NCBI GenBank assembly: GCA_032821775.1
Contig: JAVLRN010000023.1
Location: forward strand, 1-59,077
Length of the DNA stretch: 59,077 nucleotides
Direction of reading: 5' to 3'
From: Sanguinoderma infundibulare
Taxonomy: Eukaryota; Basidiomycota; Agaricomycetes; Polyporales; Polyporaceae
Below the pieces are notes generated by a model, which saw only the letters and a program-made list of their open reading frames with translations, ran no database searches and was not told where the DNA came from. Of the stretch, positions 1-9,829 are shown piece by piece; positions within the stretch are counted from its first letter, which is position 1, and every line of letters starts with the position of its first letter. Made by a program: the position numbers and the translations under genes.

Positions 1-700
1 TACTATTGTGACAGAGACACTTTCATTCCCGTCGTTTTCGACGTTCTGGCTTCGCTCATCCGCATGGCACACAAGTACGCCATCCAAGATGTTCTGGATA
101 ATGCCCTGTCCCGCCTCATGAAGTACTACACCAACGACCTCGCCGCACGGCAGGACTCCGACTCCCGCGCACGCTACGTCAAGGTCAATGGTACCGACGC
201 GCCGACGGTCATCGAGCTCGCGCGGCTCACTTTAAAACGCCCAGATCCTCCTACCGAGCGCCTTTCTCATCTGCAGTCAGCTCATGGGGACGCTTTCCAG
301 CGAATCGAAGTATACTTCCACAATCAACTCCCTTCCCATCGTGGACCAGATGCGGTTGGTTTCGATGAATGCTTTCCCGTCGCAGGAGTGCGCAATGCGC
401 ATGCTCCGCTTGCTATCCGCTGTCCCATGCACAGCCTGCACCGCTCGTGGGGCCTGCAGGATCGCGCGGGAGGCGCCGCTTCACACCGGGCGGGATGTCG
501 AGAGCCTGCCCGATGGCCTGTCTCTCGACTTGGACGCGCTGAAGCCCATAGCGGAGACGTTCTAGGGCAACGCTCACTGGGACAAGTTTTGCGGGAGCTG
601 CAAGGACGTCCTTGTGGGGACTGATGGACGTGAGTGGACACGGTCACATGACCAGGCTATCCCCATACACGCGGAAGCACCTGATTCTCTCTCTCCCCAA
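1..700 (+). pseudogene. BTB-type basidiomycete protein, 3' part, frameshifted
   Basis: The reading begins before the window; the visible part starts DTFIPVVFDVLASLIRMAHK and continues through a helical stretch with AIQDVLDNALSRL and DAPTVIELARLT. This resembles the region after the BTB/POZ fold in the large family of agaricomycete BTB-domain proteins, whose ligands are mostly unknown. The frame is lost at the A-run near 232-236: removing one A would join it to the downstream frame, which reads ILLPSAFLICSQLMG and has the family's Cys-rich end (PCTACTARGACR, then WDKFCGSCKDVL). A TAG at 563-565 interrupts that second frame before the WDKFC motif. I infer a pseudogene with a frameshift plus a nonsense codon; a sequencing error in the A-run could explain the first lesion but not the second. 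The BTB domain itself would lie outside the window. Confidence 0.6.
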
Positions 701-805
701 TGACATGCGCCCTCGACTTCCCCATAAAACGACCCTCGCGCTCCCCACCAATCTCAGAGTCGCTTCTTGACCTCTTACATCCTCGATCTCGCAACCCTGT
801 CCAAC

Positions 806-3482
806 ATGTCCACCAGGAACGGCCTCACGCAGACGCAGGGCCGTGCGGCCACTCGCGCCAACCCGACAAGGCCCGCAAAAAACCCAGCCTCGAACTCCCA
901 ACCCGCACCCAAGAAGGCGGCAGCAACCCCGGCCAAGAAAAAACTGAACGCGATCACAAAAACGTCCACCATGCCCAAGAAAGCGTCGACGACGACGAAG
1001 AAAACGGCTGCCTCCAACGGCGGGCCGAAGGCTGCATGGAAGCCTCCTCCGAGTCACAGTAAGCCCTTCATGATTATCCCCCCTCTGGACTCTAGCGACG
1101 AAGGGGAGGCGGGCGAGAATGCCCCAAAAGTTGCGCGACATGGTGAGGGCAGGGTGGAGGATGGGCAGGATGAGGGTGAGGGTGAGGCCGAGGGCAGGGT
1201 GGCGGATGGGCAGGACGAGGATGCGTCCATCCAGCTCCTTCGGAGGCTGGATCACAAAGCCAAGTGAGTCGTCTAATGCCAGCTACTGTGTACATGGCTG
1301 TATGCGCGCATATAGTGAGGACACCCGGGCGTACCTCGGGATCGAGAAGATATATCAGGATGCCCGCATTCTCGGCCGCCATATGACCGAGTTCTGCAAC
1401 GTATCTCGCGTCCTCGCCGACGGCGCACTGCTGACGGACATGGACCGCTCGGAGTGGTTTTCGCAGTCAGTAACATCCGCATATATTCCTCTCTTGTCTA
1501 ATTGACGCAAGCATTTCACAGGTGCTCAGACGAGTTCGACGACGGCAACATCAGCGAGGTCCTCTGGCCCGAAGTTTGCAAGTGGATGCCCGACATCGGG
1601 AAACACTTGCAGGTCATCGCCCAAGACCCGGACCTCCTCAGTCACGTCAGCAACTATGTAAGTTCCCCCTTCCATCGCGATTTTATTCGGCTGCATTCTC
1701 CCGGTAGATACTTGCCGTTACGAAGAAGACACGAAGCGACGATCTCGCACGACTGAAGCAGCCAATCGTCAAGATCCTCGGAATCCAGGACCCCGACGGC
1801 AAGCTCACGGACAAGGCCCATCGCGGCTTTTTCAACACTGGAACCGGTCGTCAACTCGTCCCTTTCTCGCAGGTCGAAGCCTTCCAGGCTAACCCCACAG
1901 CGTGCGTGATTCTGTCGAATACCTCCTTGCACTTCGCCTCGCTTTCGCAGACCCCGGGCTTGCACGGCGGGGGCGCATCGGACAACGTGGAGGCATGCCC
2001 GATGTTCCGCATCGTGAGATGCTCCCTCGCCGCGTCGCGCGACGCACCGCGCGAGGTCGTCTGCGCGCACTCGCTCCACCGTCCCGTCCTCACGCCTGTA
2101 GCCCTGGGCGAGCATCTCACTGCCCATGGTGTGCATGGCCTGAGCTCAACTGACTCTCCGCGAATAGGTGGTGCACGGCGGCGCAAAAAAAGGAGATCTT
2201 CATCCTATCAGAAGACTGGTTCCTGATGTGTTACAGCGAGAAGAACCGTGACCCGAAGGACATCAGAGCGGGCTTTTTGCGGAACAAACCTGCAGTCAGG
2301 GTGTGTCCTCATGTTCATACGCTTGAGCTATTGTGCTAATTATCGCCTCCGCAGTGTTATCAGTTTCTCTTCTGCGGAAAAGGCGCTGCGTTTGAGGAGT
2401 ATTACCAGACGCCTAGCCGAGGTAAACCGTCGATTGCCAAGAAGGCCCAGCTTGAGAAGGTTACGCTCGGGAGCATAATCTACGTCTTTCTATTGGTAAG
2501 CCGTTTCTGTCTCAGCCTGGCACCCCTCCAACCCCGTACACGCCCCGCATGGATGCCACCCGACCCTACGCCCAACCCGCTCTTTCCTCCCCCACTTCTT
2601 CTGCCCTACCACTTCGCGAGGCGAGGCACGGAAGAGAGGCTGGATGGCCTGTGCCGACACGGGTCGAAGTTGCGTCTTTCCGTCAATCCGAAGGACCTTT
2701 CTTCCGTCCCCCCTACCTCCCACGCGCACAGTTGTCGAACTAACTGTTTATTAGATGCGCAACCTTGTCTGCTCCCAGCGTGGATGGGCGGCGGCCGACG
2801 GTCAATTTTGGCACGGCAGGGAGTTCGCACGAAGTGTATTCGAGGCCGCGTTCGAGTCGCCGATGTGGGCGAAGGAGCTCCTCGCCTGGTGGACATGGTA
2901 AGTAAATTCCCGCATTCCTAGTCCAGTTCAACTAACACAACCATCTCGACAACCAGCCTGGTCTTCGGGACAGGAGGCGCGGAGCCGGTCGAGCTCCAGG
3001 TCCTGCGAGAGAACACCGCGCTGGCGCTCTTCAAGAAGACCAGCGAGCGCGCCATGGCGCGCGAGGCGGCCACCCGCGCGCGCGTGCTGAAGAAGAAGCC
3101 TGCTCGCCCCCCGAACGACGCGCATGGCACGGACAATGACGATGGCAACCGCACCGGTGACGGTGCAACCAAGAGCGGCGGTGCGGACGGCCAGAACAAT
3201 AATGGCGAGGACAGTTCGAATGGCAACAGCGGTTCGGACAAAGGCGGCTCGGAAGGCGCAAACAACAACAACGCCGAGGACAGCGCGAACACCAACGGCG
3301 ACGAGGAAGGCGCAATCGGGAGCGGCGCGGGCGGTACCAAGCGCAAGAAGCCGGACACCGGGGCCGCGGCCCCCCAACCGGAGGCGAAGCGTTCCCGCCC
3401 TACGCCCAGGAAGAAGCAGCAAGAGAATAAGCTGGCTGCGGACACCGAGCGCCCTCAGAACACTGCGCGAGGACGTGGATGA
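806..3482 (+). CDS. Nine-exon basidiomycete hypothetical protein with basic N-terminus and acidic, Asn-rich C-terminus
   Basis: I start at the ATG at 806. Exons that keep one frame: 806-1263, 1316-1465, 1522-1657, 1708-1905, 1951 to about 2100 (end uncertain), about 2167-2300, 2355-2495, 2755-2897 and 2957-3482, mostly with introns of 45-60 bp and one of 259 bp. The N-terminus is a low-complexity Lys/Ala/Thr-rich tail (KKAAATPAKKK), then an acidic patch. The middle holds the conserved core: RAYLGIEKIYQDARILG, LWPEVCKWMPDIGKHL, NRDPKDIRAGFLRNKP, then FWHGREFARSVFEAAFESP and ELLAWW. That order resembles a basidiomycete-specific family of unknown function (possibly DUF6698-like, not verified). 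The C-terminus is Asn/Asp/Gly-rich followed by Lys/Arg clusters that could be a nuclear signal. It looks intact, unlike nearly everything to its right. The exon 5-6 join is the weakest part of the model. Confidence 0.72.
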
Positions 3483-4280
3483 GATGTATTCGAAGTAGAG
3501 TACACACACCAGCTAGTCTTCCTGATCTCGCTGACCTCGCGCTGCGTTCAGGTCCTCCACGACGACCTCCTTACTTCAGCAGTACAGAGGATCTCATTGA
3601 ACGCCTCGACCTCCTTCCTGCCCATCCTGTCTGCTCACTCTCTTGATGGCTCTTTCTGTCCTGCTCGCCTGTTCTCATTCTGGCTGTTGATTCACAAGTG
3701 CCTCGGTCTCTGTTTGTCTCGTGGCGCTGACGCTGTCTTGCTGGTGATGTCTACGGTCCACAAATCGCGCGCTCTCTCTTTTCGTAATAGATGCCGTGAT
3801 GTATTGTTGCTCCGCCCGCCAAAATTGATGACTTTGACCGTTATTAAATTTCGTGTGCGTTGCATGGCCGTGGGCGAGTACCAGGGCAATACCTGCCAGG
3901 GAGCCCACTATACGGCAACTACAGCCATTCACCGTACACTACCATACGCTGAGGGACTATTGTAGTCCTCTACAATATCTCCCCATCAGTTCTACATGGT
4001 GCTACAATATCTCCCATTGGTCCTACATAGCACTATATGGCCCGCGCACCTATCCGACAGGCCACTACAGTATTTCCCCCGGCTCCGGCGAAATCCTACA
4101 GGGCCCTAGAGCACGTTCAGCTATAAACTGTAGGGTATCGGCGTGTCTGCCAGAAGGCTGCAGAGCCAGAAGTTGAATTGCATAATGTCGTGAGGCACCT
4201 ACGAACCACTACGACGTCTACAGAGGTATATAGATTATTACAGGTCTTTGTAAACCTCAAACCCGGTTTGTTGATAGCCT
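3483..4280. other. Single-copy intergenic flank left of the array
   Basis: I see no convincing gene here. Around 3955-4070 there are two imperfect ~33-bp direct repeats containing ctacaatatctccc and a related ctacagtatttcccc further on. This is the last unique sequence before homology to the array begins at about 4281. Confidence 0.6.
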
Positions 4281-4390
4281 GTCGACGAACTACGGCGTCG
4301 AAGGGCAACAACGCCGAAAGCACCGCCAGAACCCTCGGCACGCACTTGTGGGTCTCACCACGTTGTTGACAGAGAAGGCGATCGATGCGC
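4281..4390 (+). repeat. Diverged partial unit tail at the left edge of the array
   Basis: From tcgacgaact at about 4281 this flank aligns with the last ~70-80 bp of each unit (for example about 40465-40524). It carries about 40 extra bases, caacaacg...cttgt, lying between two GGG triplets. It shares aaggg...tctcac and gatcgatgcg with the type-B tail rather than the type-A tail. It therefore looks like a remnant of an older unit, or the ancestral junction, rather than chance similarity. Confidence 0.65.
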
Positions 4391-4804
4391 TACAGGCCCA
4401 CGTTTAGAACGATCCAGGTTCACGCGCACGTCCACAGCAATCAAGCACCACTATCATCTGAACACGCAATGAAGATCAGGTAAACAAAACCGAGGCCACG
4501 GGCCCACGGGCGGGCAGAAGTCCACATTGCATTTACTTACAGTGCGAAAACATACGGACGCGGAGAAGGGAATAGATGAAAGCAAGGGTATGCGCTGCGG
4601 AAATCGACGGACTATGACAACACGTAATAGCTACACAAGGGGGTGGGATCGCATGGGGGACTTAGTATAGTACACTGTTGTCTTCCAGCCTATGGATACA
4701 GTGCGCGAAGAGGGAAAACGAGGCACGAGATTAGGTCAGCGACAGGAAAACTAAAGTAGATAGTGATAGGCGCGGCGCACCATTTTGCTCAGAGGAACGG
4801 CAAG
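4391..4804. other. Unit head: spacer 3' of the 760-codon ORF
   Basis: I recognise no gene in these ~414 bp (equivalents 22433-22863 and 40525-40955). It would hold the 3' UTR and polyadenylation signal of the minus-strand ORF. It contains the 17-bp length difference between unit 1 and the other units. Confidence 0.5.
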
Positions 4805-7087
4805 TCACAGCTCCATGTCATAGTCTTCGTCCTCTTCCGAACCCGAGGACATCAGCAGGACATCTTCGGCAGAGACACAGCGGCGCAGGCCCGTCGTCGG
4901 TCTCGGCACGGGAGACACGGGTGTAGGGGCCTTGTTCTCCAGCGGGCGACTCCGATCGCGGCGTCGCAGGACCATGTGCGCGACAAGGTGCGCGATCGTC
5001 TTCGTCCACCCCTTGCCTCCACCAACGAGCGGCGGCAGACCCTCCATAGGCGACATCGGGGCGTGCATCTTGAAGTCGAGCAGGGCCCCGATCTCCTTGG
5101 ACCGTTGTTTCTGCAGCTTGCGCGTACGATGCGCCTCAGCGCGCATGTCCATGAGGGAGTGCAGCTCGCGCTTGCGAAGGCGCTTCTCGGTAGCATCGAG
5201 TACGACTGGGTCCGTGTCCATCGCATCCGGGTCGGAGTGCGCTGGAGGCAGCAGTGAGCTCGCGACCGCGGTAATCCGCTCGCCCAGCTCAGCCTCGGCC
5301 ATGCGTGCCGCACGTTCCTCGGCCAGAGCGTTCTTGCGAAGAGTGCGGAGGGCGAGGAATTCGTCGACCTCGACGTTGGCCGATTCCGGATCCATTTGGA
5401 TGTCAAGGAACCCAAAGTCATCCTCGTCGGGCGATGGGGAGCGCGCAAGTGGCGGATCCGACTGCAGGAACAAACCGAGACCGGCCTGAGGCTCCGGCGC
5501 ACCGCCAAGAAGCGAGGGCGAGATCGTCTCCATAGGGGGTTCCGGAAACATGGAATGATCCTCGTCGTCGAACTCGGGGAGAAGGGTATGTGGGGAGTGC
5601 GGAGAAGCCGGAGGCTCTGCCGTATCGTCCATGTCAAGAATGTTCATATGGGGAGATCGCGGCACGGGCGTAAGGCATACGTCCCCATGGGGGAGTGTGG
5701 GGTCGTGAAGGTCGTTGAGAGGTCGTCTGCGAGGAGATGGTGGTGGCAACTCTGCAATGTCACCGTCCTCGGAAGGCATCACAGTGTCGGAGTATTCAGA
5801 GTCGAGATCCGCAGACTGGGGACGCAGGAGGGACGAGTGGGAGAAGGGGAAGAAAGGATCGTGGTCCTCCGGAAGAGGTGCGGACGGGTTCGAGGCCGAT
5901 GGCTCACCAAAGGACGGTTGGCCGTGGAACCAATGGGGAACGCGTTGGCCGAAAGGAATCTCGACAGGCGACAGTGGAGAGGGCTGTTGTACGGGTAGCG
6001 CATGATGGAGAGGAAAGCCAAGCGACGAGTCGAGTCCGGGCAGCTCAAGAGAAAGCCCGATAGGCTTCGGAGAGGACGGAGGGGAAAGTACGTCGACCAA
6101 CGTATGGCTGGGGCTGTACGTCCAGTCCATAGCAGAGCCGGAAACCGAATCCGTGGGGCTAATCGGAGAGATGAGAGCGTCGGAATGCCCGCTACTTCGA
6201 CCGCCACCATGAAGGCCAGGCAGGAAGCCATCCAAGGACGGCATCTCCATCGACAGACCCTCGTCCATATTCAACGGCGAATGAGGAACCCATACCGAGG
6301 TCGGCTCGATCAAGGTGTAGCCACCTTGAGAGCCGGCGAGCTTGCGGTCATCCTCGCATCCTCCCTGCGACCCAAACTCTTCGTATCCAGAATCATCACG
6401 TACCGGCGGGAACAGTGGCGCGCCTGGACTCCCGTCCTGCAGATCTTCTCTATACCTCCAGCTCTCCACCCCATGCTCTTGATCGTGAACCTGACCTGCA
6501 TCCGGCAGCTCCGATGTACGGACAAGTACGGTGGGCGGCGGGGATAACGGCGCCATGTGTCGGGCGCCATCGTGTGACATGTTCTCATGGACGACTTGTT
6601 CTCGAAAATGCGAGCACTCTTGCTTGTGTGGGTATTCTCCAGAGACGTCAGGAAGGGGAACTGTCGATGCAAGACCGCCGTCGGTCAACGGGGGCGATGG
6701 ATAGACCGGGTGGGGTGGACGATGTTGATCGCAAGGCGGGGTGGATTTGGCGCGTAAATCCAGTTGGGCTGGAGTGTCGAGGTAAGAGGGACCAGGCCGG
6801 GAGAGCTTCGCGATGTTGCATAGGTGTGGCGGAGTTCGCCACGGTTGAAAGGATGAATGGGTAGAAGAAGTTGGGAGAACAGAAGGGCGCGAGCTGGAAG
6901 GAGCCTGGTCGTCGGGGCGTGCCCTGCACGTACGCATTATAATGGCGTTGTATGGTGCGGTCGCTGGAGGGACAGGGAACACAATGAGCATGCTTTGTAA
7001 CCGCGGTAGCTTGCTCGCTGGCAGTAACGAGCGCTTGTGGGAAAGCGATGGGGAGAGGGATTCAGAAGCTGGGGACTTGGAACTCAC
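4805..7087 (-). CDS. 760-codon intact ORF, Ser/Pro-rich with charged helical C-terminus, unknown function (unit 1)
   Basis: This is the only long undamaged ORF of the unit. Roughly residues 1-580 are Ser/Pro/Asp-rich and look disordered (for example SPLSPVEIPFGQ, LPPPSPRRRPLNDLHD). About 580-690 is a charged, probably helical or coiled-coil segment (VDEFLALRTLRKNALAEERA, then RLRKRELHSLMDMRAEAHR and RSKEIGALLDFK). About 695-725 reads GKGWTKTIAHLVAHMVLRRR with a basic run that could target the nucleus. The extreme C-terminus is acidic and Ser-rich (SSGSEEDEDYDMEL). There is no signal peptide or catalytic motif. The charged C-terminal block resembles uncharacterised agaricomycete proteins; I do not assign a function. 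The first ATG is used, but a later one (about residue 34 or 50) or an N-terminal intron is possible. Unit 1 has two synonymous differences from units 2 and 3 (4970 and 4985). Confidence 0.65.
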   Translation of the reverse strand: MSSKSPASESLSPSLSHKRSLLPASKLPRLQSMLIVFPVPPATAPYNAIIMRTCRARPDDQAPSSSRPSVLPTSSTHSSFQPWRTPPHLCNIAKLSRPGPSYLDTPAQLDLRAKSTPPCDQHRPPHPVYPSPPLTDGGLASTVPLPDVSGEYPHKQECSHFREQVVHENMSHDGARHMAPLSPPPTVLVRTSELPDAGQVHDQEHGVESWRYREDLQDGSPGAPLFPPVRDDSGYEEFGSQGGCEDDRKLAGSQGGYTLIEPTSVWVPHSPLNMDEGLSMEMPSLDGFLPGLHGGGRSSGHSDALISPISPTDSVSGSAMDWTYSPSHTLVDVLSPPSSPKPIGLSLELPGLDSSLGFPLHHALPVQQPSPLSPVEIPFGQRVPHWFHGQPSFGEPSASNPSAPLPEDHDPFFPFSHSSLLRPQSADLDSEYSDTVMPSEDGDIAELPPPSPRRRPLNDLHDPTLPHGDVCLTPVPRSPHMNILDMDDTAEPPASPHSPHTLLPEFDDEDHSMFPEPPMETISPSLLGGAPEPQAGLGLFLQSDPPLARSPSPDEDDFGFLDIQMDPESANVEVDEFLALRTLRKNALAEERAARMAEAELGERITAVASSLLPPAHSDPDAMDTDPVVLDATEKRLRKRELHSLMDMRAEAHRTRKLQKQRSKEIGALLDFKMHAPMSPMEGLPPLVGGGKGWTKTIAHLVAHMVLRRRDRSRPLENKAPTPVSPVPRPTTGLRRCVSAEDVLLMSSGSEEDEDYDMEL
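4949..6145 (-). repeat. Inverted repeat, left arm (inside the 760-codon ORF, unit 1)
   Basis: This is the 3' half of the ORF, from the codons for SGSAMDWTYSPSH to RRRDRS. It recurs in opposite orientation at 14363-15540. The arms are about 1.2 kb and 8.2 kb apart. Equivalent arms are 23008-24204 and 41100-42296. Confidence 0.85.
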
Positions 7088-7437
7088 GATGGTCGTCTTG
7101 AGCGAGTTACCAAGGCATGATTCGGTGCGAGGGACAGCAACTCAGAGACCAACGAGGACGAGCGGCAGGACGAGACGAGGGCCCAAGCTCGAGTGTGCGA
7201 CTGTGTGCGCATGGGGTTGGCGATCGGGTTGGAAGTGGTGGAGACGGCGAGGGCGGCGGTGGGCTGGTCGTGCCATGGTCGACGTTAGCTTCGAGTCTGA
7301 GCTTTGCCGCGCGCGGGGCTCGATCGGGGCGTGTCACACGCGCGCGTGCCGTGACATGTCGTGTCCGGGCAGATCGCGATCTCGCGTCGCTTGGCACACA
7401 GAAAGTGACCGCGACAAGCCCTTGACTCTGTCACTGC
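7088..7437 (-). promoter_or_regulatory. Upstream region of the 760-codon ORF with GC palindromes
   Basis: About 350 bp lie between the ORF start and the minisatellite. It includes an inverted repeat TGTCAC...GTGACA at 7332-7356 enclosing the perfect 10-bp palindrome ACGCGCGCGT (7338-7347), and a perfect 12-bp palindrome AGATCGCGATCT at 7371-7382. These would lie 245-295 bp upstream of the ATG. A role as transcription-factor sites is inference. Equivalents are 25147-25496 and 43239-43588. Confidence 0.35.
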
Positions 7438-7760
7438 ACAGGAAGGCGGACTGAGTACAGGGGAAGGCGGACTAGGTACAGGGTAAGGCGAACTAGGTAC
7501 ACGGGAAGCTCAGTAGGAGCACAGGAAGGCGGACTAGGTACCTCACTATGTACAGGAAGGCGAATTAGGTACAGGGGAAGGCGGACTAGGTACAGGGTAA
7601 GGCGAACTAGGTACACGGGAAGCTCAGTAGGAGCACCGGACTGCGAACTAGGTACCTCACTATGTACAGGAAGGCGAATTAGGTACAGGGTAAGGCGAAC
7701 TACGTACACGCAAAGGCGAACTACGCACACGCAAAGGCGAACTACATACAGGGAAGCTCA
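7438..7760 (+). repeat. Minisatellite, ~20-bp monomers in a 114-bp higher-order period (unit 1)
   Basis: Monomers of the type aaggcgaactaggtacaggg are arranged so that acaggaaggcg...gtacaggg recurs at about 7438, 7552 and 7666, with gaagctcagtaggagcac as a distinct monomer. The right end degenerates (aaggcgaactacgcacacg). The open minus frame through it, with repeated VRLTLYL and VRLPVHSE, is an effect of the 114-bp period being divisible by three, not evidence of a gene. Confidence 0.9.
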
Positions 7761-8163
7761 TAGGGGTACTAACACAGGGCAAGTTTCTAGGACTACCGCG
7801 CACACAACCGTATGGGAGCCGTCAACTCATCCGCTCGACAAGTCCATCGGTATCAAATACTCCACTGTACACAAGTCAGTCCCGACCCGCAAACGACACT
7901 TACTCCGGCCTCGCCGTTGGTGGCCCCGCCGGCCATCGCCGCCGTAGCGGAGGATGAGCGGCAGCCTGGGCCGCAGCATGGACGAGGAGCAAGTCCTCAC
8001 GGCTTGCTGCCACCGCCGCGGGCGAAGGTGGCGAAAACTCCGAAGAAGCCCGCTGGGAGAAAACCGGTCACGAAGAAGGCGAAGACAGAGGTGAAGGCGA
8101 AGGTGCAGGCAAAGGCAAAGGCACAGGTGAAGGCAAAGGGGAAGGCGAAAACGAGGGCTACGG

Positions 8164-8975
8164 GCGGATGGTGAACGTGAACCGATCGAAGACGCCGCCA
8201 GGTATCGAGTCGAGATACTTTGCCCTGACATCGCTCGTCGTCTGCCAGTAGTCGACCGTGAGGCGGCCGGCGAGCCACTTTTCGAAGGCGATGTTGCGCA
8301 CGCGCACGCGGCCGTTGGGGAAAGACCGTCTTTGGAAAGAGCAAGCCCCTCGAGGGCGACGTCGGCGTCCGCACGTGGCGCGGCGGGCATATTGGTGACG
8401 GTCATGGTGAGCATCTTCTCTTGCTCCGCAACGTTCTTCGGGCCAAAGATGAGACTGGGCAAGTCGCTTTCCCTGCCGCTCGTGTCTGTCGGGGAGCCCT
8501 CGCGAGAGATGGTCAGGGGCTTCTGTTCGGCCACGAAGAGCTTGACGTGCTCCAAGCGGGCGTAGAAGTGGACCGACTTCATCTGCATGCTCGCCTCGCT
8601 CTGTGTCGACGGCATGCCAGTCACGACAGACAGATCGAGAGGCTCACCAGACTTCTTCCGCGCCGTCTTCGCAGAGTCGAAACGCGGTGCCGAAACCGCA
8701 CGGGCGCCGTCCGCGCGGACCATTGGGCGTGTTGAGGGTTCCTGTGGCGCGGACGGCTTATCCTGCGGGACGCCGTGTGCGTTCGGCTTCGGTGTGACGA
8801 GCGAGATGCGCGCACGGGGCGTGTCGTCCGCGGCGGTGTCGTTTGCTGTCGCAGCCCGTGCGGGAAACGGGACGTTGCGCGCGGCGGTCTTCGCGTGCAG
8901 GACGGCGGGGGTAGGGGTGGAATCAGCAACGACAGAGGTGACGGCGAAGGTACTGCATGTCCCTCGCGTCGACGG
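8164..8975 (-). pseudogene. PP1 glycogen-targeting subunit-like gene with CBM21, broken (unit 1)
   Basis: Reading right to left, the minus strand gives KSVHFYARLEHVKLFVAEQ, then NMPAAPRADADVALEGLALS, then after a one-base frame change near 8320-8325 GRVRVRNIAFEKWLAGRL, TVDYWQTTSDVRAKYLDSIP and FDRFTFTI. That order is the CBM21 carbohydrate-binding module of fungal Gac1/Pig-type regulatory subunits, which bring protein phosphatase 1 to glycogen-metabolising enzymes. Lesions: the frameshift within the module and a TAG right after FTFTIRP (about 8158-8163), which removes the end of the module. The PP1-docking N-terminus is not recognisable. A Lys/Ala low-complexity run (8085-8160) lies just past the stop. 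Likely non-functional. Confidence 0.65.
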
Positions 8976-9048
8976 ACATCCAACCTTTTGCCGGTCGAAA
9001 ATTGCACGCCCGTGTCCCTTGCGCGCCTTGGATCCTTTTTCGTCAGGT

Positions 9049-9600
9049 GCTGGCCGAACGCGATCTGCGAGAGCTGGACCCACACGTCCGCCGGGTACGA
9101 AGGTTCGTTGATGCTCTGCACACGCCCGGACGCTATAATTAAGTCAAGGCCGTGGATGCCGGGAGGTGGCAAGCGCGACGCACCTTATGGGCGAGCATGA
9201 GCGCTCCCATCGCGAGCCGTTCGCAGACAAAATCCCCCGTGTCCTAAGTATCCAGTCGCATATCCGAGAGATAGACGATAGCCATTAGAATGGTGTGCGC
9301 GTCGAGAAGGCCGCGGGTGATGTAGTCGGTGACGCAGCGCATGAGGACGAGGGTCTTCAGCTGGAACGCTGCCGTATACCGCCACGCGATTATGACGCGC
9401 GCGACCGCAGCGATGAGCACGTCGACAAAATATTCTGGCAGTCGCAGTGTAAGCACACGTACAGCACGCCACACTGCGCCACGCACCGATGACACCACAG
9501 TTCACTTCAGTGCTGACCATCTCCAAGACTTTCGTGTTGAGGAATGCAGCAGGTACGAGGCTTGTCGGTTCGTTCATGTTCAGAAGACTGGCTATGTCGA
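9049..9600 (-). pseudogene. Cyclin-like (Pcl type) remnant (unit 1)
   Basis: Minus-strand pieces in order: LLNMNEPTSLVPAAF with NTKVLEMVSTEV (about 9580-9500), EYFVDVLIAAVARVII, AHTILMAIVYLSDMRLDT, an in-frame TAG (about 9246), then FVCERLAMGALMLAHK ending at a GTGCGT donor, and after about 63 bp INEPSYPADVWVQLSQI. The helix pattern and the ERLxxGALMLAHK block fit the first cyclin fold of fungal Pho85-type cyclins, which activate a CDK. The frame is interrupted by the stop and the downstream half is missing, merging into the CBM21 remnant. Assignment is by pattern only. Confidence 0.42.
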
Positions 9601-9829
9601 AGAAAACAGAGGAGAGCACCGCGGCGGTGGCGCAGGCAGAGGGAGAGGCGAAACTCGATATGCAGTGGAGTAAATGAGGTGGACCCCGGCTCTTTAAGTA
9701 TGAGGGCAGAGGCGGTGGAAATATTCGCGAGAAAACTGTAGGAAGACGCTGCGGCGCTGCGACAGGAAGGCAGGCGAGGCCTGAGGCGGTGGATATGTGG
9801 TATGCTGCGGTACTCACGCGTTCTTTAGA

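Noticed and set aside
1851..2186. Minus-strand ORFs within the nine-exon gene
   Set aside because: They overlap exons whose plus-strand reading joins in frame across introns; the minus readings show no conserved pattern.
5396..5998. Long plus-strand Arg/Gly-rich frames opposite the 760-codon ORF
   Set aside because: These are antisense shadows of a GC-rich ORF with no conserved pattern; the minus frame is longer and repeats in the inverted copy.
7431..7730. Minus-strand repetitive ORF with VRLTLYL/VRLPVHSE repeats
   Set aside because: It lies entirely in the minisatellite; the 114-bp period is a multiple of three, so an open frame is expected without coding function.
7437..7800. CRISPR-like direct repeats
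   Set aside because: Monomers abut without unique spacers and the genome is eukaryotic; this is a minisatellite.
7812..8174. Plus-strand 120-codon ORF with a Lys/Ala/Val-rich tail, histone-H1-like at first sight
   Set aside because: The Lys/Ala run comes from a 6-12-bp microrepeat, and the rest overlaps the CBM21 remnant on the other strand.
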